Assembly: GCF_947242115.1 (NCBI RefSeq)
Contig: NC_074716.1
Span: 7,827,501 to 7,891,500 of the forward strand
Direction: 5' to 3'
DNA: 64,000 bases
Source: Biomphalaria glabrata
Taxonomy: Eukaryota > Mollusca > Gastropoda > Planorbidae
Both the position numbers and the translations under genes were made by a program. Each line of letters opens with the position of its first letter. Within the stretch, counting starts at the first letter, position 1. Under the pieces are notes generated by a model that worked only from the letters and a program-made list of their open reading frames with translations, did not search any database and had not been told where the DNA came from. This document shows positions 14,001 through 22,227 of this stretch, piece after piece.

Positions 14001-17000
14001 GAATAGAACGAAAAGAATAAAGAAAGAATGGGGGTAAAATAGAAAGACTCAAAGAAAGGAAGAAAAAAGGAAAGAAAGACTAAAATATAAAGGGGGAGGC
14101 GAAGAAATTAAGCAAGTAAGAAACACAGAAACAATGAAATGAATAAAGAATGAAAGAAAAAAAGATAGAAAAAAAATCAGTATTCACAATTTCGCCAACC
14201 TTAAATTTAAATCCCTTCATAAGACCAGGCTGTGGCTCAGTGTAGTAGCCCCAGTCCATGTTTGTTCTCCACGTTGTTGCCGCCAGGCCTGGAATCTTAA
14301 TACTTTCCTTCTCCCAGTCATCTTCCCCTGCCTCAAGCAAGAGCACCGTGACCTGAGGATCCTCGGACAGACGATTGGCCACCACACATCCAGCAGAGCC
14401 GGCTCCAACTAGTAGACAAAATCAACTTCCATGTGGCTATTTTGTTAAAGGGCTCAGTGTGTTGATACATTTGTAAAAATAAGAAGTCGGGCGTCTTTCC
14501 AAAAGATTGCGTACATTTTTGTGAAAGCAATTAGCAGAATATGTGCACAGCTGCCAGATTACAATTTACGATGATCAAAACGAAGGACATGCGTTCGAGC
14601 CCTGTCACCGTATTCCAAATATCCAATTACAATCGTACTAGAATTTGGGGTCAATATTATAGTGGTTCGAGCCCGATTTATCAATATTATTGTGGTTTGG
14701 GCCTCGACTTATCAATATTATTGTGGTTTAAGCCTCGATTTATCAATATTATAGTGGTTCGAGCCTCGATTTATCAATATTATTGTGGTTTGAGCCTCGA
14801 TTTATCAATATTATTGTGGTTTAAGCCTCGATTTATCAATATTATTGTGGCCTGAGCCTCGATTTATAAATATTATTGTGGTTTAAGCCTCGATTTATCA
14901 ATATTATTGTGGTCTGAGCCTCGATTTATCAATATTATTGTGGTTTAAGCCTCGATTTATCAATATTATTGTGACTTGAGCCTGGAGCTGCTTGTTTCAT
15001 TCTAGCTTGTGGATAGTTGGAGAAAAGGGGGTTAACAACAACAACAGATGAAGGAAGCATCTCAACTTGATCAATGTACACTACCATCGATTTTTTTTCC
15101 TTTAAACCAATTAATCTGCAAGACTTTTTAAAAGAAAAAACTGGGATAATCTTCCAAAAGCAAACATATTTATTTGTACAGGATTAATATTTGTAAGCCA
15201 ATTTCACTTTTTCCAAGTTGGCGCAATTTAATTTTTACATTAAAACTAAAATGCCTACTCAGTCTGGTACCTGGGATACAGCACTATAATTGTGACAATA
15301 CTGCCTTTGCCCTGGAGCAAAACTATCACCAACAATTGGGATCGCAGAACATTCCGTCACACGCGTTTGAGACCCAAAGAATTTATTATGGTTTGGACCT
15401 TACTTGGTTATCATCCATGGCATTGAGCTGTGGGCTTCGCGAGCCCTGATTGAACTGTGGCACTGAGCTTAAGGTGTGCTACATTTATTCTGAGTAATTT
15501 GCATAACCTGTACTTGACCTTGTAATTACTATTGGTACCTATTCATCATTCATGTCATATTACATCATCTATTCATTAAACTGTTGTACTTCAACTCTTG
15601 TTGTTAACTGATATGGGTTAACTTATCAGTATTACTTGTTGTGCATAATTATCTACATATTAATTAATAAACTGTCAGGGGTGTCCGGGCAGACCAGCCA
15701 CGGCCAAATTATAGCCCCGCTCTAATTCTAGGTGTAATCATTATATTGCAAAATATATGCGAAAAATTCCTGGAAATCTCCTAAATTTATTAAAATCTCC
15801 TGAAAAATATACTAAATTGTCATTTGTGGGTTTCATTCATTGCGGAAAACGCCAATCGATAAAATAAAAAAATCATTGTTAGCTTTCATATAATAAAATG
15901 TAATAATCGGGCGAATTTTCATCTTAATCGGAAGTTCCAATACTTTATTTACTTTTATAGTCACTGGCATATAAATATGTTATAGGTTGCAAGGTTCCTA
16001 AAGTAAATTTAATTTGATTGCAATTTTGTACTTAGTAAAGAATGAATAAAATTGAAAGTCTATTTTTTTTTCTAATACAAAATCTTAATTTTAACTTATT
16101 ATCGTTATTCCAACTCGGAATAGGCCCCGCGCAATCAGTTTCGCATAGGGCCCCGCAACTGTTAGGACCGGCCCTGCCCTAGATAGACTTGTAACCCCAC
16201 CTTGACAGCTTACTATACAGATCGTGGCCAAGTCATCACTGGCTCTTTAAATTCCTCAATCTTTTTAGTTTTTAGTGAGAAATGTTATAGCAACTCACTC
16301 TATCTAGATGGAATCTTGTACACATTATTTCCTCCACTTCCCATTCTCTGATCAAGTTGAAACTTTGCACGAATATTCATTGTCGATGACAACAGATTGA
16401 AGCAACAACAAAGAAGTGCAGACCTTCATTAACAGATGTCTGAGAAATATCTTTAGAATACACTGGTACGACAAAGTAGAAAACACCAACCTGTGGGAGA
16501 TGGTCGGACAGGAAAATATAGAAGTGCAGATCTTAGAGAGAAAGTGGAGATGGATTGGTCACACCTTTAGAAAAAGATACCAACTGCAGAGCTAGACAGG
16601 CCTTAGAGTGGAACCCCAAGGGCAGCAGACGCAGAGAAAGACCAAAAAGAACATGGCGACGAAGTATACTAGATGAATCAGAGAGGACCGAAAAGAGCTG
16701 GGAAGATATTAAAAAACTAGCAAGAGACCGTGGAGAGTGGCGTGTTTTTACTGAGACTCTATGTTCCATGAGGAACTCAAAGGAAAGATGTTGATGATAA
16801 TGATGTTGATGATGATGACACATAAATCAATAAAAAAAAATCAATTAATCAATTAGTCATAATTAATTAATTTTATATAGAAATGTAACAGATAAGTCTT
16901 GTGAAGAGAATTGGGTCATTCGATAAAAATATTTAACTATAGACTTTTTTTGAAGACAATAAAACCTTCTATTTTTATAAGTAGGCTCCCATCATGGAGG

Positions 17001-17654
17001 CTCGAGATCTCAAATATAGATTCAGAATTGAGCAACTTTATTTTTTTGGGAGGGGGTGTCCGAAACACTTCTCGTATATATAAGATAAGAAACACTTTGA
17101 TGTACATTTAAAGCGTATGATGGAACCAAGGCAACAAATCTAAGTGGGGGGGGGGGGACAGTTTTTATGTAGTTTCTTTCTTTGTTTCTCACTTTCTTTC
17201 TAATGCAAAATTATTTGTCACCATTGGAAAGAAAAAAAGAAAAGTGTCGCCTTGGAATTGTTTCTTTTGTGTAAATTAAAAAACAAATATTTATGCTCGG
17301 AGCTTCTGTGATGTACTGATATATAAATATTTAAATTAGCCATAAATCTCTAAAAAAAAGTCCATCTTACATGGCTTGAATGATGAATGATCATTATGAA
17401 TGTATCGGTTCAAAGGTCAAACACACCGCGCACAGACTGATGTTAACACACTGTAAGGACAAGCTCTAAAGTAGCAAGTAGGGTCGATAACTCATTCAAT
17501 AGAACGCATTCACCACAAAAGATTGCTTACCGACAATATAATCGTATGTCTGGTTAAATTTCTCCGTCAAACGTATTGAGCTCCCTTGGTCCAAGTACAA
17601 AACTTTGACAAGTACAGCCACAGCTATGGCAATCAACACTGGCAAGTAGCTCAT
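1864..17654 (-). CDS. GMC-family FAD oxidoreductase, copy 1 (choline/glucose-dehydrogenase-like), 11 exons
   Basis: Joining 17654-17531, 14408-14200, 13922-13730, 13095-12964, 10918-10797, 9178-9011, 8927-8774, 7674-7526, 5664-5487, 3587-3362 and 2017-1864 gives an unbroken 602-aa protein, the usual size for GMC enzymes. It begins with a short hydrophobic anchor or signal (about residues 4-20). The FAD dinucleotide motif G43-x-G45-x-x-G48 follows, with E67 in LLLEAG as the probable ribose ligand. GMC signature 2 ([15 protein letters not shown]) is at 293-307. The catalytic pair is His530 in [10 protein letters not shown] and Asn574 in SGNTN, 44 residues apart as in choline oxidase. The family oxidises alcohols or sugars using FAD; the substrate cannot be read from sequence. 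Every intron is GT-AG. The exon 2 donor (GTTGGC) is weak but the next exon joins in phase. A paralogue lies head to head at 42947-54740. The genes could also be named glucose or L-sorbose dehydrogenase-like. Confidence 0.93.
2018..3361. other. intron 10 of GMC copy 1
   Basis: AT-rich intron. Apart from the inverted SINE pair at 2464-2852, I see only poly-T runs and no conserved motif. Confidence 0.6.
2464..2852. mobile_element. inverted pair of tRNA-derived SINEs (family A)
   Basis: The left part (about 2464-2611) is family A in reverse orientation, from gaccttgcgatctatagggc to ccaactaatgtcagg. The right part (about 2612-2852) is the same family forward, beginning inside the tRNA-like head (ggattcgaatctcgg) and ending ctatagatcgcaaggtc. 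Transcribed together they could fold into a long hairpin within the last GMC intron. Both copies are diverged. Confidence 0.75.
3362..3587 (-). CDS. GMC copy 1, exon 10 (catalytic histidine)
   Basis: It encodes residues 477-551 and contains [15 protein letters not shown] and [10 protein letters not shown] with His530, the catalytic base of the family. It is 226 bp, the same as in the paralogue, and differs from it at roughly one residue in five by my count. Confidence 0.94.
3588..5486. other. intron 9 of GMC copy 1
   Basis: It holds a degenerate tandem pattern based on aggtttgttaggg (about 3750-3975), a short family A SINE piece at about 3978-4060 (agtcggggaaaagtaaagg to ccataggccacagaaac), and a transposon-like unit at 4970-5411. 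No exon is seen in the remainder. Confidence 0.55.
4970..5411. mobile_element. decayed hAT-like DNA element with ccggtcctg terminus
   Basis: Internal ggcctccacaaa motifs and the right end ccggtcctg resemble the unit starting at 21154 (cagggccggatttaagg, ctccacaaaaagg). CAGGGCCGG-type ends are common in hAT elements. The left end is degenerate and no target duplication is clear, so this is tentative. Confidence 0.4.
5487..5664 (-). CDS. GMC copy 1, exon 9
   Basis: It encodes [20 protein letters not shown], the conserved motif that opens the C-terminal half of GMC enzymes, through [10 protein letters not shown]. It is 178 bp, the same as in the paralogue. The donor is AGAG|GTACAC. Confidence 0.93.
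6162..6370 (+). mobile_element. LINE 3' end (same family as 22228-23295)
   Basis: It matches the last ~200 bp of the jockey/CR1-like LINE at 22228: gataaaggcacattcctcgt, cttccctagtgctattag, cctgagctagccaggaaaac, and the 3' motif gaagtaacgtctgta. It is 5'-truncated, as expected from incomplete reverse transcription. Confidence 0.8.
6745..6880 (+). mobile_element. family A SINE, partial
   Basis: It contains the family landmarks taatgggtacctggcatta, gcggttggtcgttgt, acatgacaccctcgtta and atagatcgcaaggtc. The tRNA-like head is missing. Confidence 0.75.
7526..7674 (-). CDS. GMC copy 1, exon 8 (most divergent exon)
   Basis: It encodes about 50 residues with [20 protein letters not shown] in the middle. 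The ends share little with the paralogue, and the length differs by one codon (149 against 146). This region of GMC enzymes lies in the substrate domain. Confidence 0.9.
7675..8773. other. intron 7 of GMC copy 1
   Basis: Apart from the minus-strand LINE tail at 8072-8445 it holds a ttgtttagcgctatttcgtg repeat piece (about 7905-7995) and a member of the aagtttcagcttgatcc repeat family (about 8555-8760). No exon is seen. Confidence 0.5.
8072..8445 (-). mobile_element. LINE 3' end, reverse orientation
   Basis: It begins with the tail repeat (tcttatcttatctta) and reads, in reverse, gacgttacttcaaaaaagaa, catttagtcatgcatatta, cactagggaagaaggag and gaaggctttctaaatttag. It is longer than most copies, reaching back into the end of the reverse-transcriptase frame (LESLQDRR region). 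Confidence 0.8.
8774..8927 (-). CDS. GMC copy 1, exon 7
   Basis: It encodes [13 protein letters not shown] (conserved in GMC enzymes), then a divergent stretch with [18 protein letters not shown]. The exon is three bases longer than its counterpart in the paralogue (154 against 151). Confidence 0.92.
9011..9178 (-). CDS. GMC copy 1, exon 6 (GMC signature 2)
   Basis: It encodes residues 261-316. The GMC second signature [15 protein letters not shown] (293-307) is intact and is followed by PKKHLEELK. It is 168 bp, phase 0 at both ends, the same as in the paralogue. Confidence 0.94.
9635..10005 (+). mobile_element. LINE ORF2 C-terminus (RNase-H-distal segment)
   Basis: The frame at 9746-10000 and its upstream extension read [20 protein letters not shown], then [20 protein letters not shown] and the end [16 protein letters not shown]. 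This is the zinc-knuckle-like tail found after the RNase H region of jockey/I-like LINE proteins in molluscs. A second copy lies reversed at 27225-27400. Confidence 0.75.
10505..10765 (+). mobile_element. tRNA-derived SINE (family C)
   Basis: The head resembles a Leu/Ser-type tRNA: an A-box-like ctagcagagtggttagcg, then a B-box-like gagttcgaattgag. A body follows with catgactgctccaaactaat, and a poly-T-rich tail. The body recurs at 40384-40490 (catgactgatccaaactagt), showing it is a dispersed repeat rather than a working tRNA gene. Confidence 0.65.
10797..10918 (-). CDS. GMC copy 1, exon 5
   Basis: It encodes [20 protein letters not shown] and [17 protein letters not shown] (residues 220-260). 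The donor is AAG|GTAAGA. It is 122 bp, the same as in the paralogue. Confidence 0.92.
11070..11660 (-). mobile_element. LINE ORF2 C-terminal remnant, reverse orientation
   Basis: On the minus strand it encodes [20 protein letters not shown], then [20 protein letters not shown] and HSHLGDRSA. This is the LRWAGHV...RIPK module at the C-terminus of many LINE reverse transcriptases. Small frameshifts separate the pieces. A second fragment of the same end (gttcgtccatcgtggttcga) lies at 19036-19130. Confidence 0.75.
12060..12300. repeat. 62-bp tandem repeat, about 4 copies
   Basis: The unit contains gacatgagacatacatgacc and acacgtacata. Starts at 12070, 12127, 12189 and 12251 give a spacing of 57, 62 and 62 bp. 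Confidence 0.85.
12300..12505 (+). mobile_element. LINE 3' coding end (RTE-like)
   Basis: With two frame changes it reads [18 protein letters not shown] and then [10 protein letters not shown], the usual end of RTE-like LINE proteins in lophotrochozoans. A reversed relative lies at 45880-46260. Confidence 0.65.
12526..12775 (-). mobile_element. LINE 3' end, reverse orientation
   Basis: Same family as 22228-23295, more diverged. In reverse it shows the tail (taatcttatcttata), gacgttacttcaaa, tagtcatgcatgttta and ggcaacccattccac. Confidence 0.75.
12964..13095 (-). CDS. GMC copy 1, exon 4
   Basis: Acceptor TTTCAG, donor GAAG|GTAGCA. It encodes [10 protein letters not shown] through [14 protein letters not shown], up to residue 219. 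It is 132 bp, the same as in the paralogue. Confidence 0.92.
13096..13729. other. intron 3 of GMC copy 1
   Basis: No gene or strong repeat is seen. A tiny LINE-tail relic (taatacagacgttatttc) sits at about 13696, next to the exon 3 donor. A cgtttcgcgtctgactgag segment near 13440 resembles 24190-24210. Confidence 0.4.
13730..13922 (-). CDS. GMC copy 1, exon 3
   Basis: Acceptor TTTTAG|TCC, donor TTCAG|GTGGAT. It encodes residues 112-175, including [14 protein letters not shown], the conserved GMC flavin-attachment-loop segment, and the motif SRHDYDRWA. It is 193 bp, the same as in the paralogue. Confidence 0.93.
14200..14408 (-). CDS. GMC copy 1, exon 2 (FAD-binding motif)
   Basis: Acceptor CTAG|TTGG. 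It encodes residues 42-111: [19 protein letters not shown] and the [11 protein letters not shown] strand. Its 209 bp equal exon 2 of the paralogue exactly. The donor AAG|GTTGGC is non-consensus. Confidence 0.92.
14650..14985. repeat. 31-bp minisatellite
   Basis: About eleven copies of a 31-bp unit with core tatcaatattattgtggttt followed by aagcctcgatt. Variants alternate between aagcctcg, gagcctcg and a few single-copy forms. Confidence 0.9.
15676..16176. mobile_element. hAT-like DNA element, tentative
   Basis: The right end gttaggaccggccctg is the inverse of a CAGGGCCGGTCCTAAC-type terminus and is preceded by repeated ggccccgc. The left end caggggtgtccgggcag matches it poorly, and I find no target duplication. 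It could be a deleted copy. Confidence 0.4.
16400..16795 (+). mobile_element. RTE-like LINE, 3' coding end
   Basis: Translation gives [46 protein letters not shown], then [20 protein letters not shown] and [14 protein letters not shown]. This is the typical C-terminus of RTE-like reverse transcriptases. One frameshift near 16565 splits it. The upstream domains are missing. Confidence 0.85.
17531..17654 (-). CDS. GMC copy 1, exon 1 (start codon and anchor)
   Basis: The ATG is at 17654-17652. It encodes residues 1-41: the hydrophobic stretch [19 protein letters not shown], then a linker ending TYDYIV, the strand that leads into the FAD motif. The donor reads G|GTAAGC and leaves one base for the next codon. 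This start is preferred because exon 1 of the paralogue has the same layout. Confidence 0.88.
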
Positions 17655-17680
17655 TTTTTTCCCCTCTGGAACTGTCGCAG

Positions 17681-17721
17681 ATCAGCTGAGATTATTCCCC
17701 CCTGAATCAGCTGAGATTATT
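17681..17721. promoter_or_regulatory. duplicated 16-bp motif upstream of GMC copy 1
   Basis: The sequence atcagctgagattatt occurs twice (17681-17696 and 17706-17721), 25 bp apart, starting 27 bp upstream of the ATG. Each copy holds a CAGCTG E-box core. It could be a promoter or 5' UTR element; function is inference only. Confidence 0.3.
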
Positions 17722-17844
17722 TATAGCAATATGTTGAAAAAAAATGTCTAAATATAAATAATATTTTGATTATTGATTAATGATGTACATTAGTAATAAA
17801 TTCGAAAAAAAAAGTCCTACTTCCATATTAAGAGTTGCGATGAC

Positions 17845-18015
17845 ATGGAGGAAAGCGCAAACAGTGACGTCCTCGTATTACTTGGCGCCACACCTTCATG
17901 GAGGACCTCAGAACAGTGGACACCAGATGGGAGGAGGCTTCAGACATTGCCAGTGACAGATCTTTGTGGAGACAGCTTGCTGCCCAATGCGCCGAACGGC
18001 GCGGGAGGACCTAAG
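17845..18015 (+). mobile_element. LINE 3' coding end
   Basis: Translation contains MEDLRTVDTRWEEASDIASD and RSLWRQLAAQCAERRGRT followed by a stop, the standard C-terminal pattern of RTE-type LINE proteins (aspartate-arginine-x-x-W-R then AQCA-R). It is 5'-truncated. Confidence 0.7.
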
Positions 18016-18047
18016 TCCTAAGTCTAGGTAAGTCCATATTATAAAGG

Positions 18048-18050
<3 letters not shown>

Positions 18051-18088
<38 letters not shown>

Positions 18089-18106
18089 GGACAAAAAGTA
18101 TGGAGA

Positions 18107-18145
<39 letters not shown>

Positions 18146-18180
18146 AAGGATGGAGGAGAGAGAAAAAGAGAGAGAGAGGG
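18051..18180. repeat. (GA)n microsatellite
   Basis: Two long GA runs separated by a short GA-poor interruption (about 18083-18110), ending in gagagaggggga. The serine/leucine-rich frames through it are artefacts. Confidence 0.95.
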
Positions 18181-18329
18181 GGATCGATGTATATAAATAA
18201 ATAAATGAATATATACTCATTGTGTTCTAAGAATACATACATACGGCCTGTTCTGTTTACGTTTTTTTTCCTTGACAAAACTGGTTTTGATAAGTTACAA
18301 ATATAATATTATATTCTATATAGGTATAC

Positions 18330-18535
18330 ATACAGAGACCAGCTTAGGCGTCAACTTTCCTTAGCTGACATTGAAGAGAGCACCTGGTTGCATGCGGCCT
18401 CAGAACGAGACAGCTGGAGGTCACTCACGAAGGCCGCGGGATACACATTTTGAGACCAAACGCAGACGGCGAAAAGAAAATCTAAATCGACCACCTGCGG
18501 ACAATGGTTATGCTTGCCCTTGATGTGGCAAAATA
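18330..18535 (+). mobile_element. LINE 3' coding end and start of 3' UTR
   Basis: The frame reads YRDQLRRQLSLADIEESTWL then ASERDSWRSLTKAAG and a stop. The sequence after it (gacggcgaaaagaaaatcta, ggacaatggttatg) recurs at 42715, so these are copies of one element. Its far 3' end is at 18735-18835 and again at 18935-19035. Confidence 0.7.
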
Positions 18536-18556
18536 TGTTTGTAAAACAATGTTTTT

Positions 18557-18731
18557 TGTAAAAATGTTTTACTTATTTCGGATGTTCCTTCAGAGTTGAA
18601 GATAATTACTTCCTAGTCCAAACCTCCCGCAGGACGACGGGGGATGGGAGCGGGCAGGGTTTGAACCCGGGACCATCGATAAGTCCGAACGACAGTCCAG
18701 CGTGCAAACCGCACGACCAGGCAGCCACCCA
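18557..18731 (-). mobile_element. tRNA-derived SINE (family B), reverse
   Basis: Read on the minus strand it starts ggctgcctggtcgtgcggtt, has a B-box-like gggttcaaaccc, then ccatcccccgtcgtcctgcg and ends in ttcaactctgaaggaacatc. It appears full-length. Other copies are at 28042, 51505 and (fragment) 45586. Confidence 0.85.
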
Positions 18732-18734
18732 TGT

Positions 18735-18835
18735 AGGTCACAGCTGGGGCTAAGCAGCCACGGGAAAACCTGAACTCCTCACTAATCTTCGGGCTCGAAG
18801 ACAACCTTATTATTATTATTATTATTATTATACAT
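18735..18835 (+). mobile_element. LINE 3' terminus with (TTA)n tail
   Basis: The stretch taggtcacagctggggct, agccacgggaaa, cttcgggctcgaagacaa is followed by (TTA)n. The SINE at 18557 has inserted between the coding end and this terminus. A second copy at 18935-19035 ends the same way, so (TTA)n is the element's own tail. Confidence 0.7.
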
Positions 18836-18935
18836 ACTGTATATTATTTTATATACAGTTATTACGTGTTAGAAATTCAATTAAAAGTTCCCCCTTTCAG
18901 AGCGTGCGATCAAAGAGGAAGATGATGGTATATAT
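18832..18935. repeat. unoccupied copy of the repeat that holds the two LTRs
   Basis: The text catactgtatattattttat, cagttattacgtgtt, then ttaaaagttccccctttcag matches the pieces lying outside and between the LTRs at 19260-19750 and 19772-20139, so this is the paralogous empty site. It is continuous with a short family A SINE end. Confidence 0.7.
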
Positions 18936-19130
18936 GTAGGTCACAGCTGGGGCTGCGCAGCCACGGGAAATACTGCATTCCTGACTAATCTTCGAGCTCG
19001 AAGACAAGCCTTATTATTATTATTATTATTATTATATAGTTCGTCCATCGTGGTTCGATGATGACCACTTTGTCATCCAGGGGGCTGAGGGCTTTGCGTT
19101 GGGGGGGGGGGGGATGACAAGTGACTTGCG
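18935..19130. mobile_element. LINE 3' terminus followed by a second LINE fragment
   Basis: 18935-19035 repeats the cacagctggggctgcgcagc element with its (TTA)n tail. 19036-19130 is a fragment of the element at 11070-11660 (gttcgtccatcgtggttcga, ctttgtcatccaggggg). After it a poly-G run and a non-repetitive stretch lead to the first LTR. Confidence 0.6.
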
Positions 19131-19259
19131 CTGGAATTTGGATTAAAGTGAGGAGGATTCGCGCAACACGTCGACCTCACTCTCTCGCCCTAAAGCCCAT
19201 CCTTTTCCGGAAGCAAGATTTGGTCAAGACGTCCGGGGACAAGTTATTATTATACATAC

Positions 19260-19750
19260 TGTTGTAAACCTGGTGGTGACACAGATGGGGGTAGTGCTGT
19301 GTGTGTTCTTAGCCTTCCCAAATCGCCCCAGTCCAGCGCAGGACGAGCGGTCAACTGTGACCAGTGACAGTACACGCCAGTTCGGCAACGACCTGTGTGT
19401 AAATATTACGCACGCAAGTCACGGCGATTGTGATCATTCTGAGTGGTCAAGAACGTTCCACCCGATTCTAGAAGGCCAGTAGAGACACTATATAAGAGCG
19501 AGTGTGTCAGAAAGACGGGACTTCACGTTACCTCGCTATGTGACCAGTACGAGGCGAGAACCAGCACGGTGTGTGAAGTCAGGCGGAGCAAGACTAGATT
19601 TTTGTAAAGACAGCGTTAATGTTGTTGCCAATTGTGATGTATTTGCAAAATGACTGATACTTTGGAGCCCTGAGTTGTGAGGTTCTTTAAGCTCGTTGTG
19701 TCGTGTGGTGCAGTTAGCAGAGAACCTGGATAGTAGGAAAGATCGTAACA
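19260..19750. mobile_element. LTR-retrotransposon fossil: solo LTR 1
   Basis: A 491-bp unit begins tgttgtaaac and ends gatcgtaaca (TG...CA with short inverted ends). It is flanked by the 4-bp direct repeat atac and carries a TATA-like box at about 19489. No internal region or second LTR is present, so it is a solo LTR left by recombination. A Ty3/gypsy-like origin is a guess. The clean ends and target repeat suggest it is not very old. Confidence 0.7.
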
Positions 19751-19771
19751 ATACAGTATATTATTTTATAT

Positions 19772-20139
19772 TGTTATGACATGATTAGGAATTAGTTATT
19801 TGTTTCGGGAATAAGGGGAAAGTTTTAATTAGCGACAAGTGACGTGACAGATCTTTAAAAAACAAGAACGCTCTAAGCGACGCTAAAAGGAAGACGCTTC
19901 TTGTAGAGTAGTAGACTTGAGTACAATAGAATAGATACGGATTTACGGACATAGCTGACATCGGACGATTCCCTTCTTGATTATTAAATATCTTTATAGA
20001 ACAACATCAGCGTCGACTACATATTTGATTGTTTCGGCCTTTCGCCGGTGTTACTGAATTAGTTGAGTTCAGCGTTACTTCCAGACAGATCTACACTAGA
20101 CATATTGTCAAGAATCAACACCACGTGGAGGCCTTAACA
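19772..20139. mobile_element. LTR-retrotransposon fossil: solo LTR 2
   Basis: A 368-bp unit begins tgttatgaca and ends gccttaaca, flanked by the 4-bp direct repeat atat. It sits 21 bp after LTR 1 in the same host repeat and differs in sequence from it, so it is from another family. No internal region is seen. Confidence 0.65.
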
Positions 20140-20159
20140 ATATACAGTATATTACGTGT

Positions 20160-20460
20160 TCGAAATGTAATTAAAAGTTCCCCCTTTCGGACATTGCGAT
20201 CAAAGAGGAAGATGATGGTTGACGAGGGTGTCATGTGGCCGGCCAAACAATCAACCTCGTAATGTCAGGATCCCAAAATAAAAAATCCGAGTCTTCGCCA
20301 GGATTTCAACACACAACGACCAACCGCCTGATGTCAGGTACCCATTAGAGCTGGGTGGACACATAGACGCCCAAAGAAATTAAAGATATCAGTCTTCACC
20401 AGGACTCGAAGCCGGGACCCCGGTTCGAAAGCCAGGCGCTTTACCGCTCAGCCACCCTAG
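20160..20460 (-). mobile_element. tRNA-derived SINE (family A), near full length, reverse
   Basis: Read on the minus strand it begins gggtggctgagcggtaaagc, with A and B boxes (B: cttcgagtcctgg). The body includes ggtacctgacatcag and the end cgcaatgtccgaaaggg. An internal duplication of the middle (two gtgtca/cgacc modules) makes it longer than other copies. Confidence 0.8.
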
Positions 20461-21553
20461 AGATGCACTTGTTACATTTCCATGTAAGGGAACTAATATA
20501 TTAATCGTATACACGATTATAAATAAACTCTCACTCACAATAATAATCTCTAGTGAAATAATGCAACACTTGAGACCCATTGTGAATATAGGCCTAATGC
20601 AACCACATTGCGTTAATATCAATCTGTAACATTTTATTTTATAGTCCTTGTGGCTTGAAGAAAGTAGCTTTCTTCCTACCTTGATAGAAAGATCTACGTC
20701 TGACTACGTAGCATAGCACTCACGTCGGGTGTCACTTTTCTTTTGAGGACCGCTTTGGTACTTCCGTCAGTTAGTAGATCTAGAGTTTTCAAATACCGTC
20801 ACTAAATTGATGTGAATAAACACATCAACAGTACAGAGCGTAACATGCATTCATTACACATGTGCGCATGTTCCAAGAAAGTCAAGGACAGGGCACGATG
20901 TTTACTTTTTGCAATTGCTTTGACCTAGATTGTAGTGCTTGTTTTATTTGTGGACACAGTGCAGTTGTAGGCTATTTTTAGATTTCCTGGAAACTCGCTT
21001 GAATGTGTTCCATCTATATAGACCTATTGGTAAAACATGGGATTAAGTTTCACTGATTGTACACTTAAATGACATTACTCCATTGTAACTTAAACAAATG
21101 CAATAATAATAATAATAGTAATAATAATAATTTACTTTTAGAATACAAAAAAACAGGGCCGGATTTAAGGAAAGGCGAATGGGGCTACAGATCCGGGATC
21201 TCCACAAAAAGGGGGGCTACAGATCCGGGGTCTCCACAAAAAGGGGCCTCCATTAAAGAGATGTTAAAAGTCTGAAAATGTAGACTGTTTATCAACTTCT
21301 ACTTTTTTTTTTTTCGACCTTTTTCTCACACATTTTTTACCAACAATACTTTAAATCCTACGATTGATAATAATATTGTTGAAGAAGCTTTTTTTTTTGT
21401 CACTTCAAATCCTAAATTTAGGCTGCTGGCCATAAGTTGATCCTGCACCACCTTAAGGGTGTGATTTCCAATACTTCGATTACAACCGAAAAGAAGATAT
21501 CGAATAGCATTGTTTCATCACGCTCTTGAATGAGATTTTGATCTTTTGCAGAA
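20461..21553. other. intergenic DNA, no gene seen
   Basis: It contains a perfect short inverted repeat (gaagaaagtagctttcttc) near 20655, a (TAA)n tract at 21101-21131, and at 21154 a hAT-like left terminus (cagggccggatttaagg) followed by two copies of ctacagatccggg...tctccacaaaaagg. No matching right end was found. Confidence 0.4.
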
Positions 21554-22227
21554 TAGATGTTCATTTACTAGATCTAGATCTAAAAATTAAATTATATGTT
21601 ACATAGGTTAGGGATGGAAAAAAATAGCCTTTACTTCTTTTAACTACTTTACAAAACAACGCCTTGATCCAACTTTCTAAAAAAATTTCACATTTTCTGT
21701 AGTGTTAAAAAGTCTCCATGTCCAGTCTAGATATAGTAGGCTATATATAAGTCTATGTAATGATCTTTAGTTTTCAATGTTTAAAGTTTAAAAATAATGC
21801 AAAATCATTTCTCTGATTTTCTTTAGAATGGGCTATTAATCACAGAACTATATATTCACGATAATATATGAAACAAAGCCATTTCCTGTTAATTTCCATT
21901 GAGATAATGTTTCAAAAATCCTAATCGAAATAATTGATGTCTGTTGATTTTAATCATCTATGCACATTTAATTAGATTAATTACCTAGATCTTTCTAGAT
22001 TATGTATCTCAAAATTGCAAAATAATAATTATGAGACGAGAGTAGGCTTACTTATTTTTACTGTGTTCCATTATTAGATCTAGATCTAAAAATTAAATTA
22101 TATATTTATTATATTCGTCAGTGTTGAAAAAAAAAAAGAACTTTACTTCTTATGATTACTTCACAAAACAACGCCTTTTTTCAACTTTTTTAAAACAATT
22201 CACATAGTTTTTTTGTAGTTTTAAAAG
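21554..22227. repeat. local duplication, about 510-bp spacing
   Basis: The interval around 21566-21765 (agatctagatctaaaaatta, caaaacaacgcc, ccatgtccagtctagatat) is repeated at 22076-22227 and, beyond the LINE, at 23296-23385. The second copy is interrupted by the LINE at 22228-23295; the first copy is the empty site. Confidence 0.7.

Larger units (their letters stand above)
14409..17530. other. intron 1 of GMC copy 1
   Basis: The largest intron of this gene (3.1 kb). It holds a 31-bp minisatellite, a hAT-like element, an RTE-like LINE end and AT-rich filler. 16840-17520 shows only poly-A, poly-G and simple-sequence runs. Confidence 0.6.

Noticed and set aside
18011-18278. Ser/Leu-rich frames on the minus strand
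   Set aside because: Translation of the (GA)n microsatellite.
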